Below, piece by piece: positions 1 through 6,462 of a stretch of DNA of 17,055 bases. The stretch is from contig PUOI01000563.1 of assembly GCA_003552765.1 (NCBI GenBank), forward strand, positions 1 through 17,055, given 5' to 3'. Made by a program: the position numbers and the translations under genes. This stretch comes from Candidatus Hydrogenedentota bacterium. GTDB taxonomy: Bacteria; Hydrogenedentota; Hydrogenedentia; Hydrogenedentales; SLHB01. Numbering within the stretch: the first letter of the stretch is position 1; every line of letters begins with the position of its first letter. Under the pieces are notes generated by a model. The model was not told the DNA's origin. It ran no database searches and saw only the letters and a list, made by a program, of their open reading frames with translations.

Positions 1-260
1 CTGACATGCATCAAATCCATCCCGTAGGGATGACAGCTGGTAGCCGGGGGTTGAGGCCGCGTGCGATAGCATGCGGGCGATACCCCCGGAAACAGCACCC
101 CGCCCCTCGACCCCTTTAGGGGTCGCAGCAGCTGCATGCACGAGAGTTCTGCGACCCCTACCGGGGTCGGTTGATGGAGTGGCTTGCGATCTTGGGGTAT
201 CGCGCGCTGCGCGCGCTTCAACCCCAGGCTACCATCTGTGACCCCGCTGGGGTCCTTTAG
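1..260. repeat. Cluster of intergenic palindromes (REP/BIME-like) with inverted-copy layout
   Basis: At least six hairpins lie in 260 bp with no credible ORF. (1) CATCCC/GGGATG at 18-23/27-32. (2) CCGGGGGT/ACCCCCGG at 44-51/82-89, enclosing a second stem at 57-64/69-76 with a GATA loop. (3) CGACCCC/GGGGTCG at 108-114/119-125. (4) The same arms again at 152-158/163-169. (5) A stem at 191-198/221-228 enclosing an alternating CG stem at 201-215. (6) GACCCC/GGGGTC at 240-245/249-254. GGGGTCGCAG (119-128) can alternatively pair with CTGCGACCCC (149-158). Hairpin 5 read on the minus strand is a diverged copy of hairpin 2: both carry GGTAGCC, then GGGGTTGA, and end GCGATACCCC. The block is therefore a large mirrored arrangement, as in bacterial interspersed mosaic elements. 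Identity as a known family is unproven. Confidence 0.75.
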
Positions 261-345
261 ATGTTCATCCACGCATGAAGGCAAGGATGCAGCGTTCCAT
301 GTGAATTCCAACCGGAGACAATCGTGGGGCGCAAAGCCGTATTGT

Positions 346-399
346 CCACAAATTAAGGGCTGAAGAGGCACTAGAGCACTGTTTCACCTTAAATTGTGG
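346..399. repeat. Inverted repeat pair, 13 bp arms
   Basis: CCACAAATTAAGG at 346-358 is matched by CCTTAAATTGTGG at 387-399. The arms are complementary at 12 of 13 positions, with the mismatch at the centre, and are separated by 28 nt. The arms are A+T-rich, unlike the surrounding sequence. The whole could fold as one stem-loop or be a very short non-autonomous element or transposon-end remnant. I see no flanking target-site duplication that would settle this. Confidence 0.55.
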
Positions 400-425
400 G
401 TAGCCTCCAATTCTTGGGGTGAGGC

Positions 426-470
426 GGCACGGACTTCCAGCCCGTGATTCATGGCCTAGAAGGCCATGCC
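426..470. repeat. Palindromic intergenic element with CATGGCCT/AGGCCATG hairpin
   Basis: A perfect 8-bp stem, CATGGCCT (450-457) and AGGCCATG (461-468), has a 3-nt loop. A smaller stem, CACGG/CCGTG (428-432/442-446) around TTCCAG, precedes it. Having two adjacent palindromes is typical of mobile intergenic repeats. The larger hairpin lies 60 nt beyond the gspM stop. It could pause or stop transcription, but no T-run follows it on the minus strand, so I do not call it a terminator. Confidence 0.5.
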
Positions 471-527
471 ACTTCCTAGCGCGTTCACTTCGTGGGTCAA
501 CAGACGCTCCACTAGGCTTCAGCTCTA

Positions 528-1055
528 TTACCCTTGCGGACAGAAGAACGTCATCTCGGTGTCCAATCCTTGCCCGTCATCGGCGGGGCGCAAATACCGG
601 AGATCGCTCAGCACAATGAGATTGCCGCTGTCGTAAAGGGTGTGAAGGAAATCGATAAGCTCCTCCATGCTTACGCCGCTCAGATGCAGTTGAACCCCCT
701 CGAAATCGCCGGCGGGCACGCCCCCCACGCCGGGGCGGGCGTTAGAGAAATCGGCGCGTTCAATCAGCCCGTGCTCGGACAGGGTATTGTTGACAAATGT
801 CAGTAAATTAAAGTTTCCCCCGCGGGCATCAATGTATTCGCTCAGGGCGTCATGGCTGCTGCGGGCTTGCACGATCTCTGAACGCCACAGCGCCGCTTGA
901 CTTAACGAGAATTGAGCTTCTTCATGTTCTTGCTGAACTTGCTGGTACGCGTCCAGCGGCCCTTGGGTAATATGGTAAGCAAGCGCGCCCAGGACCGCAA
1001 TCACGCCCACCGTCACCATTATTCGTTCACGTTTTTGAAGTTGCATTCCAGCCAT
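528..1055 (-). CDS. gspM: Type II secretion system protein GspM
   Basis: This is an inner-membrane platform protein of 175 aa, close to the usual family size. It has a short basic cytoplasmic N-terminus, one membrane helix at about residues 13-28, a coiled periplasmic stretch (35-75) and a C-terminal alpha/beta region ending near the terminus. GspM binds GspL and GspE and helps hold the assembly ATPase at the membrane. The family is poorly conserved in sequence. The call rests on length, topology and position as the last gene of a gspC-to-M series, immediately after gspL (29-nt gap). The ATG at 1055 is preceded by GGGAGA 8 nt upstream. There is no sign of truncation. It closes the operon, with only palindromic repeats beyond. 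Confidence 0.85.
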   Translation of the reverse strand: MAGMQLQKRERIMVTVGVIAVLGALAYHITQGPLDAYQQVQQEHEEAQFSLSQAALWRSEIVQARSSHDALSEYIDARGGNFNLLTFVNNTLSEHGLIERADFSNARPGVGGVPAGDFEGVQLHLSGVSMEELIDFLHTLYDSGNLIVLSDLRYLRPADDGQGLDTEMTFFCPQG

Positions 1056-1084
1056 TATGGCATTCTCCCGCGCATGGCCCGGAC

Positions 1085-2680
1085 TTATCGGCGGGCGGTG
1101 ATGGTGAACGTCTCTTGCCCGCCCTCGACACGCCGGGTTGGTTGTTCGTCAATAGTGAACATCTCGGATGCCTGCAGCGAAGCAAAGGCGTTGTTGAAGG
1201 CCTGGGGATCCGTGACTTCGCCCTCGAGCTGAATCCGCCGGTTCCGGCTACCCTGGATGCTCAGGTTGGTGATATGCACTTCGCCTTCCGGCATCGCCGC
1301 GCTGATCTCCGTGAGGACATCGAGCAGCGTGGGCATGTTGAAGAGTTCGGCCGACACGGTCTGCCCGAGTTCTGGATTCTCTTGAATCTCCTCTTGCATC
1401 CGCGCGTAGGTCTCGCTCCATCCGTAGGGCGGCTCTCCGCCTGTCTCATACTCATCGGCCGCTTCCGGGAACGCCTCCACATAGAGGTCCCACATTTCCC
1501 GGTCAATATCTTCAAGCGCCGACTGGGTCTGCCGGTAATCCACAAAGGCGAACGAGGCGTACCCAATAAGGACGATGAGCGCCAGCACGCCGGAAAAGGC
1601 CGCGTGGCGCAAGTACTCGCGAAACTCATTCTGCCGGGCCAGCGGTCCTTTGCGGAATTCAAAGCCAAACCCGCCGCCCGCCGCCGCATGGGCCACGCCG
1701 ATTGGGCCAATCCACGCGTCGTGAGCGCCCTCGGGCAATTTCGAGACTGCTGCCGCGGGCGCGCTAGCTTCTTCGGCCCCTATCTCCTCTTCCGGCGCCT
1801 CCGCGGGCTCCGGCTCGGAAGCCGGTGCTTGTTTGGCGGGGTCAAGCGCAGGGCCGCGGAGCTGACCCATCAGTTGCTCATACTGGACCGGTATCCGAAA
1901 ACCGCTCTCGAACAGACTGCGCTCTTCTTCGAACATCTCCACGCCGGTAACGGTCAGGGCGGACACATCGCCCAGTTCCCGGTCCCACGACGCGAGAAAA
2001 CCGCGCAGCGAGTTCTGGATTTCCCGGGCCGCGGCCGCGGGGTTGTCGTGAAATTGAGTGGCGTCCATGGACAGGTGGCGGAAAAAGACCAGCCGTTTGT
2101 TGTTCACCGCGGCCAAAATGCAGCCGTTGGGACGGACATGGGCCAACGCCTGGAGGCTGGCGGGTTCCTTGTGGGCCGACATCCACAGACTGGTGAGCCC
2201 GGCGACATCGAGATTGATCCCCTCGACAGCGGCCCCCGCGGCCTCAAGCGCGGCCGTCTCTTCTTCCAAATGCTCGACGCGCATCCCCACGGCAAGCACA
2301 TCCGTCTGACCGCCCTGTTCGCCCATGACCGTGAAGTCCACCACCAGCTCCTCCAACGGGAAGGCGAGGTAGGGCTCAAGTTCAAAAGGCACGGCGGCGG
2401 CGACGCGTTTGCGGCCCTTGAAGGGCATCCGCATCTTGCGGACCACGCTATAGGCGCTTGACGCGCACAGGGTGTACACCGCTGGCGGCGTCTTTACTTT
2501 GCCCAGTATCTCCCGGGCGGCCTCGACAAGTCCCTCGAACCGCTCCTCGGGAGAATCGTAGGACGCCTGGGCCGCATACAGTTCGAGCACCGTGGGCAGC
2601 CGGCCGCCCGTGCGCACAATCGCCAGCCTCAATGTATCGCCATCAAACTCGAAGGCGCCCACACGCGCGGTTAGCTTCAT
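1085..2680 (-). CDS. gspL: Type II secretion system protein GspL
   Basis: GspL is a bitopic inner-membrane protein that recruits the GspE ATPase and pairs with GspM. The N-terminal part (about 1-280) resembles the actin-like/PilM-like cytoplasmic domain of the family. It is followed by an Ala/Glu/Pro-rich flexible linker (about 282-315), one membrane helix (about 362-380) and a periplasmic alpha/beta domain (about 445-531). I place the start at the ATG at 2680: it overlaps the gspK TGA as ATGA and has GGAG 9 nt upstream. A longer frame opens only at a TTG at 2695, inside gspK. Length from this start is 531 aa, somewhat longer than the roughly 400 aa of enteric GspL, mostly because of the linker. 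The ATGA overlap predicts translational coupling to gspK. Confidence 0.93.
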   Translation of the reverse strand: MKLTARVGAFEFDGDTLRLAIVRTGGRLPTVLELYAAQASYDSPEERFEGLVEAAREILGKVKTPPAVYTLCASSAYSVVRKMRMPFKGRKRVAAAVPFELEPYLAFPLEELVVDFTVMGEQGGQTDVLAVGMRVEHLEEETAALEAAGAAVEGINLDVAGLTSLWMSAHKEPASLQALAHVRPNGCILAAVNNKRLVFFRHLSMDATQFHDNPAAAAREIQNSLRGFLASWDRELGDVSALTVTGVEMFEEERSLFESGFRIPVQYEQLMGQLRGPALDPAKQAPASEPEPAEAPEEEIGAEEASAPAAAVSKLPEGAHDAWIGPIGVAHAAAGGGFGFEFRKGPLARQNEFREYLRHAAFSGVLALIVLIGYASFAFVDYRQTQSALEDIDREMWDLYVEAFPEAADEYETGGEPPYGWSETYARMQEEIQENPELGQTVSAELFNMPTLLDVLTEISAAMPEGEVHITNLSIQGSRNRRIQLEGEVTDPQAFNNAFASLQASEMFTIDEQPTRRVEGGQETFTITARR

Positions 2681-3795
2681 CGGGTTATTCTCCAATCCAA
2701 AATTCGCAGGCCTCCGGCCCCCGCATCCGCATCACGCCAGACATGCGCCTCAACGCGGGCCGCGGCGTTGTCCATCATGCCGTCGCCAATCACCTTGAAC
2801 ATACTACTCTGCGTGGTCACGTAGTGCCGCACGGTTTCTCCGCCGCCGCCCCCGCGGCCGCGCCGGCTGCGCGGCGGGCTGTACACGCCCCGGCTCTCAA
2901 GCTCTTCTCTATCGCGGAATGGAGCACTCTCGCGCTCCCGTATGATCACGTCGGCCAAGGCCAGCCGTCCGTCCAGCGCCTCTCCCATGGCTTCCAGGGT
3001 CTCGAAGGGGGCGGTATTCACGTTGATTTGGCCTTGGGGATGGCCATTCACGGTAAGCAGCCGCGTCAGGGGAAGCTGGTCTTCTTCGGGATTGCCGTAA
3101 AACAGCTCCGGCGTAATTCCCCGGACTAGCAGCAACTCTTCCACCGAGTCCATGGGGGCTTGTTTACTCCCGTAGGGGATGTCCAGCGTTTGGTAATAAC
3201 TATCGCCGGAATCTCCTTGTCCCCGTGCGTTGCCGGCGCCGCGTGGATCCATCCATTCCAGGATAGCGTCCACCACATCCGCGTCGGCGCCGCGCATCTC
3301 GAATAGCGCATCGAGGGCGTCGATGAGGATCTCGTTGTGTTCCTCTCCATCAGCCGACATCAACGCGTTCAAATTGATTTTGCCATATTCGTCTTCAATC
3401 CGGCATTGCATGATGGCGTTATTGATGGTCTGCAATTGAACGCCATGCGCCCACGAGTCATGCAGACTGTCGAACAACTCGCCGCCGGCCTCGTACGCCT
3501 CCAAGAGGTCCTGCTCAAGAAGGGCGATACCATTGGCGACGGCGGAGCGCGCCGCTATGGAGGCTTCGACTTCCGAGGCGTACCCTTGAACAAAAGCGGC
3601 GTCCACGTTGCTCTCGTACATGTATTCAACAACCAGGGCGGTCAACAGCACCACAAACAGCAGCGCCAGCATCAGCGCCACGCCGCGTTCATTGCGAACC
3701 CCGGCTTTGGCGCCGCCGTCTTTTCCTGCGCCATCCGGCCGGGCGAGCATGCCAGCCAATCGATGGCCCCACGAGTTATGACCGGTTCTAGCCAC
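2677..3795 (-). CDS. gspK: Type II secretion minor pseudopilin GspK
   Basis: GspK is the large minor pseudopilin that sits at the tip of the pseudopilus with GspI and GspJ. It has a 38-residue leader ending ERG, a prepilin-peptidase site at G38/V39, then the hydrophobic helix ALMLALLFVVLLTALVV. Glu is absent at mature position 5, as is characteristic of GspK alone among pseudopilins. The alpha domain is large: DAILEWMDP at about 176-184, ELLLVRGITPE at 220-230. INVNTAPFETL at 257-267 is a family hallmark. An Arg/Gly-rich loop (about 309-320) is unusual. The GTG start at 3795 has GGGAGG 6 nt upstream, located in the final codons of gspJ. The leader is longer than typical. The stop overlaps the gspL ATG. 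Length is 372 aa, within the family range. Confidence 0.95.
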   Translation of the reverse strand: MARTGHNSWGHRLAGMLARPDGAGKDGGAKAGVRNERGVALMLALLFVVLLTALVVEYMYESNVDAAFVQGYASEVEASIAARSAVANGIALLEQDLLEAYEAGGELFDSLHDSWAHGVQLQTINNAIMQCRIEDEYGKINLNALMSADGEEHNEILIDALDALFEMRGADADVVDAILEWMDPRGAGNARGQGDSGDSYYQTLDIPYGSKQAPMDSVEELLLVRGITPELFYGNPEEDQLPLTRLLTVNGHPQGQINVNTAPFETLEAMGEALDGRLALADVIIRERESAPFRDREELESRGVYSPPRSRRGRGGGGGETVRHYVTTQSSMFKVIGDGMMDNAAARVEAHVWRDADAGAGGLRILDWRITR

Positions 3796-3797
3796 GA

Positions 3798-4694
3798 CTA
3801 ACCTCCCAATCCCGACACGCCGCCCCGCGCGGGACCGCTATCCGGCGCCGGGGAATCTTGACCCGCATCAGTATCGCCCTCATCAGCGGCGCCGCTTTCC
3901 AGAAACCCGCCGCCCCGGTAGGCGCCGCCATCAAACGTCATCTGGTCGGTCACGCCAAGTCCCGGCTGGATGGGGATGAGCATATCGAAATCAGGGTCGT
4001 CTTCGGGGTCAATCCCTTGCCGCCGCTCTTCTTCCAGGAGGCTGTCGGGTTTGGCGAAATTGATCCGGACGCGCACCGCCCACGGCAGCCGGGCCATCTC
4101 CAGGCTGTCCCACTCCCGGAGCCACTCCTCCCCATCGAAATAGTCCAGGCGCATGGTCCGAATAGGGACGCTCCACCCCGGGGCTTCATAGTCGCCCGAC
4201 GGCACAAAAAAACCGTCCGACGCGTCTAGTTCTTGCACATCGGCCCCCAATAACGGGGTCTCGATGGAATGTAGAACCGCCGGCGGATCTTCCTCCGCTT
4301 CGGAGCGGGCATAAGACAGCGACATCTCACTATCCCGTTCCGCCATTGCTTCGTAGCGGACTTCCTTGAGATCGCCTGGCAGGGCCATTCCGCCGATAAG
4401 GGGGGCGGTGCTGGCGAACCGGACGGAGTCTCGCGCGCCGTCCGGTCCATCGTCGCTCACCCCTACAAACATAAAGACTTCTTGCTCCATGGGGGGATCG
4501 CCGTACGCCGTGCCGAAATTCTGTTTCATGTTGCGGGCAAGGAACTGGCGCAGCCGCATTTCTTCCATACCCGTGCGGCTGGTCTGAATGGACGTCACAA
4601 CCGAAAAGAACGCGCCGTAGACTATGCCGGTGAGGATCACCAGGATGGCAATCGCCACCAGAAGCTCAAGCAAGGTGAAGCCGCGCTTGTTCAT
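3798..4694 (-). CDS. gspJ: Type II secretion minor pseudopilin GspJ
   Basis: This minor pseudopilin of the tip complex is processed by the prepilin peptidase. It has a short leader MNKRG, cleavage at G5/F6, Glu at mature +5, and the helix FTLLELLVAIAILVI typical of the class. The body carries the beta-sheet domain expected of GspJ, including RLDYFDGEEW near the middle. At 298 aa it is longer than common GspJ proteins (about 200-240). The excess includes a C-terminal tail (about 255-298) rich in Gly, Asp, Ser and Pro that looks disordered. The ATG at 4694 follows the gspI stop by 4 nt. GGAG, 7 nt before the ATG, lies in the end of gspI. Assignment as J rather than another pseudopilin relies on order between I and K plus size. 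Confidence 0.9.
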   Translation of the reverse strand: MNKRGFTLLELLVAIAILVILTGIVYGAFFSVVTSIQTSRTGMEEMRLRQFLARNMKQNFGTAYGDPPMEQEVFMFVGVSDDGPDGARDSVRFASTAPLIGGMALPGDLKEVRYEAMAERDSEMSLSYARSEAEEDPPAVLHSIETPLLGADVQELDASDGFFVPSGDYEAPGWSVPIRTMRLDYFDGEEWLREWDSLEMARLPWAVRVRINFAKPDSLLEEERRQGIDPEDDPDFDMLIPIQPGLGVTDQMTFDGGAYRGGGFLESGAADEGDTDAGQDSPAPDSGPARGGVSGLGG

Positions 4695-4698
4695 GGCC

Positions 4699-5076
4699 CT
4701 ACTCCGGCATCCGGTACACGTACGTGCTTAGTTCCCGATCGCCATTGGGGGTATCCAAGGAAGCGTGCACCTCGAACAATCCCAAGCGCTCGTCGCCTAC
4801 CTGGACTGCGTCGAAGCTGTAGGAGTAGCCGGGGTAACGCGCGCCCAACTCGCCCGCGCCGCTCATCTCGCCGGCCATTACTTCCAGCTCGGCCTCGTGC
4901 AGCACGCGTTCGAGCAGTTGCCGCTCAATAATCTGTTCGCGGCTCTCCTCGAACAGACGAAACGCGCTGTAGTGGGCGTCTACGAGTATGAACATCGCCG
5001 TGCCCAAGATGGCCAGCGCGGCCATGATTTCGATGAGGGTAAACCCTTCACAGGCTATTGCCCGCTCACGAATCAT
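4699..5076 (-). CDS. gspI: Type II secretion minor pseudopilin GspI
   Basis: This small minor pseudopilin is the core of the I-J-K tip complex that starts pseudopilus assembly. It has an 11-residue leader ending CEG, cleavage at G11/F12, then FTLIEIMAALAILGTA with Glu at mature +5. A compact alpha/beta domain follows, giving 125 aa in total, which matches the family. A longer frame runs back to 5124. I choose the ATG at 5076 because it forms an ATGA overlap with the gspH TGA, gives a normal leader length, and has a GGGA-type purine run just upstream. The overlap predicts coupling to gspH translation. Confidence 0.92.
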   Translation of the reverse strand: MIRERAIACEGFTLIEIMAALAILGTAMFILVDAHYSAFRLFEESREQIIERQLLERVLHEAELEVMAGEMSGAGELGARYPGYSYSFDAVQVGDERLGLFEVHASLDTPNGDRELSTYVYRMPE

Positions 5077-5936
5077 GATTCCCGTCCCTTCTTGATTTCC
5101 GAGCCTCCCGTGATGGGATCCCACGTGACCGTGTAGTACTCATCATCGGGATTTCTTATATAGAACACTACGGACTCGGCCAATCCCAAGGGCGACACGT
5201 CCACTTCCAGAACCCCGCTGGAACGGTTCGAGCCTGAAACACGCACGGAGTCTATGGTGATATTTTGGGGCAGCCGCGTACGGGCAAGGAACCCGGAGCG
5301 GATTTCCACCTTCTCGTCGTCTTCATCGTCGAGCCGGAAGTCATCGAAGAAATCGCCAATCCCGTCCAACATACTATCGGTCTTGACGTTTTCCATTTGG
5401 CTTTGCGTGGACAGGCGGGCAAAGCGGTCCATTTGCTCATGCATCCGGTCGCTTCGCTCCATCATCTCCTCTTGTTCAGCCGGCCCCATCTGACCGCTGG
5501 ACATGCTTTGAAGGTCCCGCCCTTGAGTGAGGGAGCCGTCCATCGCGTCACGCGCGGCGTCCCTCATCTCGCCTTGGGCGCCTTCAAGATCCGCGGAAAG
5601 ACCGGGCCAGCGCACGGTCCAGTATTCTTGCTCATCGAGATCTATCTTGATGGTGTACCGCCTTTGCAACATGGCGGCTTCAGCGATGGCGGCCCGGCCA
5701 TAGCTGGCGATGCGCCGGGCGGCGCCTTCGTGCTCCCCGAATGCAATCGCGGGCCACAGGCGGGGGATGGCGATGGCGAAAAATACGGCGAGCAGCAGCG
5801 CCACCATCATCAGCTCAATGAGGGTGAAACCGGAACGATTACGGCGGCGCTCAATACAAACAGGGCGCGAGGCGCCGTAAAAGGGCGTCCTCCCACCCCT
5901 CTCCGCCTTGCGGAACACACTGGCGTTGCATTGCAT
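5073..5936 (-). CDS. gspH: Type II secretion minor pseudopilin GspH, with large insertion
   Basis: This minor pseudopilin is expected to link the tip complex to the GspG fibre. The prepilin site is G36/F37, followed by FTLIELMMVALLLAVFFAIAI with Glu at mature +5. The leader is long (36 residues). The frame stays open to a GTG at 5963, but the ATG at 5936 has a perfect GGAGG 8 nt upstream, so I start there. At 287 aa it is well above the usual 150-200. The excess is an insertion at about 114-210. Its first part is Met/Gln/Asp-rich (ten Met in residues 124-189) and it ends in an acidic run (FFDDFRLDDEDDE). C-terminal strands resume at about 211-275. The gene lies 76 nt after gspG. The call as H comes from position between G and I and from the helix sequence. 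Confidence 0.87.
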   Translation of the reverse strand: MQCNASVFRKAERGGRTPFYGASRPVCIERRRNRSGFTLIELMMVALLLAVFFAIAIPRLWPAIAFGEHEGAARRIASYGRAAIAEAAMLQRRYTIKIDLDEQEYWTVRWPGLSADLEGAQGEMRDAARDAMDGSLTQGRDLQSMSSGQMGPAEQEEMMERSDRMHEQMDRFARLSTQSQMENVKTDSMLDGIGDFFDDFRLDDEDDEKVEIRSGFLARTRLPQNITIDSVRVSGSNRSSGVLEVDVSPLGLAESVVFYIRNPDDEYYTVTWDPITGGSEIKKGRES

Positions 5937-6012
5937 TAGCGTATCCTCCAACGCCTCACTCACTGGGCCTTGCCCGCGCCATCGCGGCGGCTCACGCAGG
6001 TTTGCCGCGGGA

Positions 6013-6453
6013 CTAGGTGCTATCCCGCTGCAAGTCCCAGCTCACAATTTCGGCGTCGTAACCGCTTCCGCCACTCTGGCCGTTCGCTCCCAGGGACTTG
6101 ATCTCGTAGTCATGGCCATCCGGTCCAGGTACCGAGTATTGATACTCATTGCCCCAGGGATCTCTCGGAACGCTGTTGGCGTCGAGATACCGTTTGCCCC
6201 GCTCGTTATTGATCAACTCGTCGAGCGATTCGGGGAACCGGTTGTTCTCCAGCCGGAACTGCGTGACCGCCATGCGCAGGGCTTGGATCTGGGACTTCGC
6301 GGCAGTCACATTGGCCTCGTCCACGCTGCCCAGCATCCGCGGCACCACAATGGTGGCCAGGATACCGAGAATGGCGATAACGACCATCAGCTCAATGAGG
6401 GTGAAACCTTTGGCGTTCGAGACCTTCGCCTTTCGAGTGTTACGTGTCAACAT
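6013..6453 (-). CDS. gspG: Type II secretion major pseudopilin GspG
   Basis: This is the major subunit of the periplasmic pseudopilus that pushes substrates through the secretin. The leader is 16 residues (G16/F17), followed by FTLIELMVVIAILGILATIVVP with Glu at mature +5, almost the family consensus. Further hallmarks are NNRFPESLDEL, then DPWGNEYQY and the C-terminal calcium-site region (about 115-140, HDYEIKSLGANG). Length 146 aa is typical. The ATG at 6453 has AGGAGG 5 nt upstream, the strongest ribosome site in the operon. That fits the high dosage this subunit needs. It follows gspF by 9 nt. Confidence 0.98.
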   Translation of the reverse strand: MLTRNTRKAKVSNAKGFTLIELMVVIAILGILATIVVPRMLGSVDEANVTAAKSQIQALRMAVTQFRLENNRFPESLDELINNERGKRYLDANSVPRDPWGNEYQYSVPGPDGHDYEIKSLGANGQSGGSGYDAEIVSWDLQRDST

Positions 6454-6462
6454 GGGAACCTC

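Larger units (their letters stand above)
261..527. other. Non-coding region downstream of the secretion operon
   Basis: This is the 3' flank of gspM. I find no gene in it on either strand. It holds two further inverted-repeat elements, annotated separately, and a weaker pair GACAAT/ATTGTC at 317-322/341-346 that encloses GGC/GCC at 328-330/336-338. No intrinsic terminator with a T-tract in the minus-strand direction is visible after the gspM stop. The operon end is therefore either Rho-dependent or marked only by the palindromes. Confidence 0.6.

Noticed and set aside
1..260. CRISPR array
   Set aside because: The repeats are unequal palindromes with no regular spacing and no unique spacers of uniform length, and no cas gene is present.
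450..468. CATGGCCT/AGGCCATG hairpin as the gsp operon terminator
   Set aside because: No T-run follows on the minus strand and the adjacent second palindrome points to a repeat element.
1115..2461. Long plus-strand open frame (448 codons) opposite gspL
   Set aside because: It is antisense to a well-supported gene. Its His/Arg/Gly-rich translation has no domain, as expected of GC-rich shadow frames.
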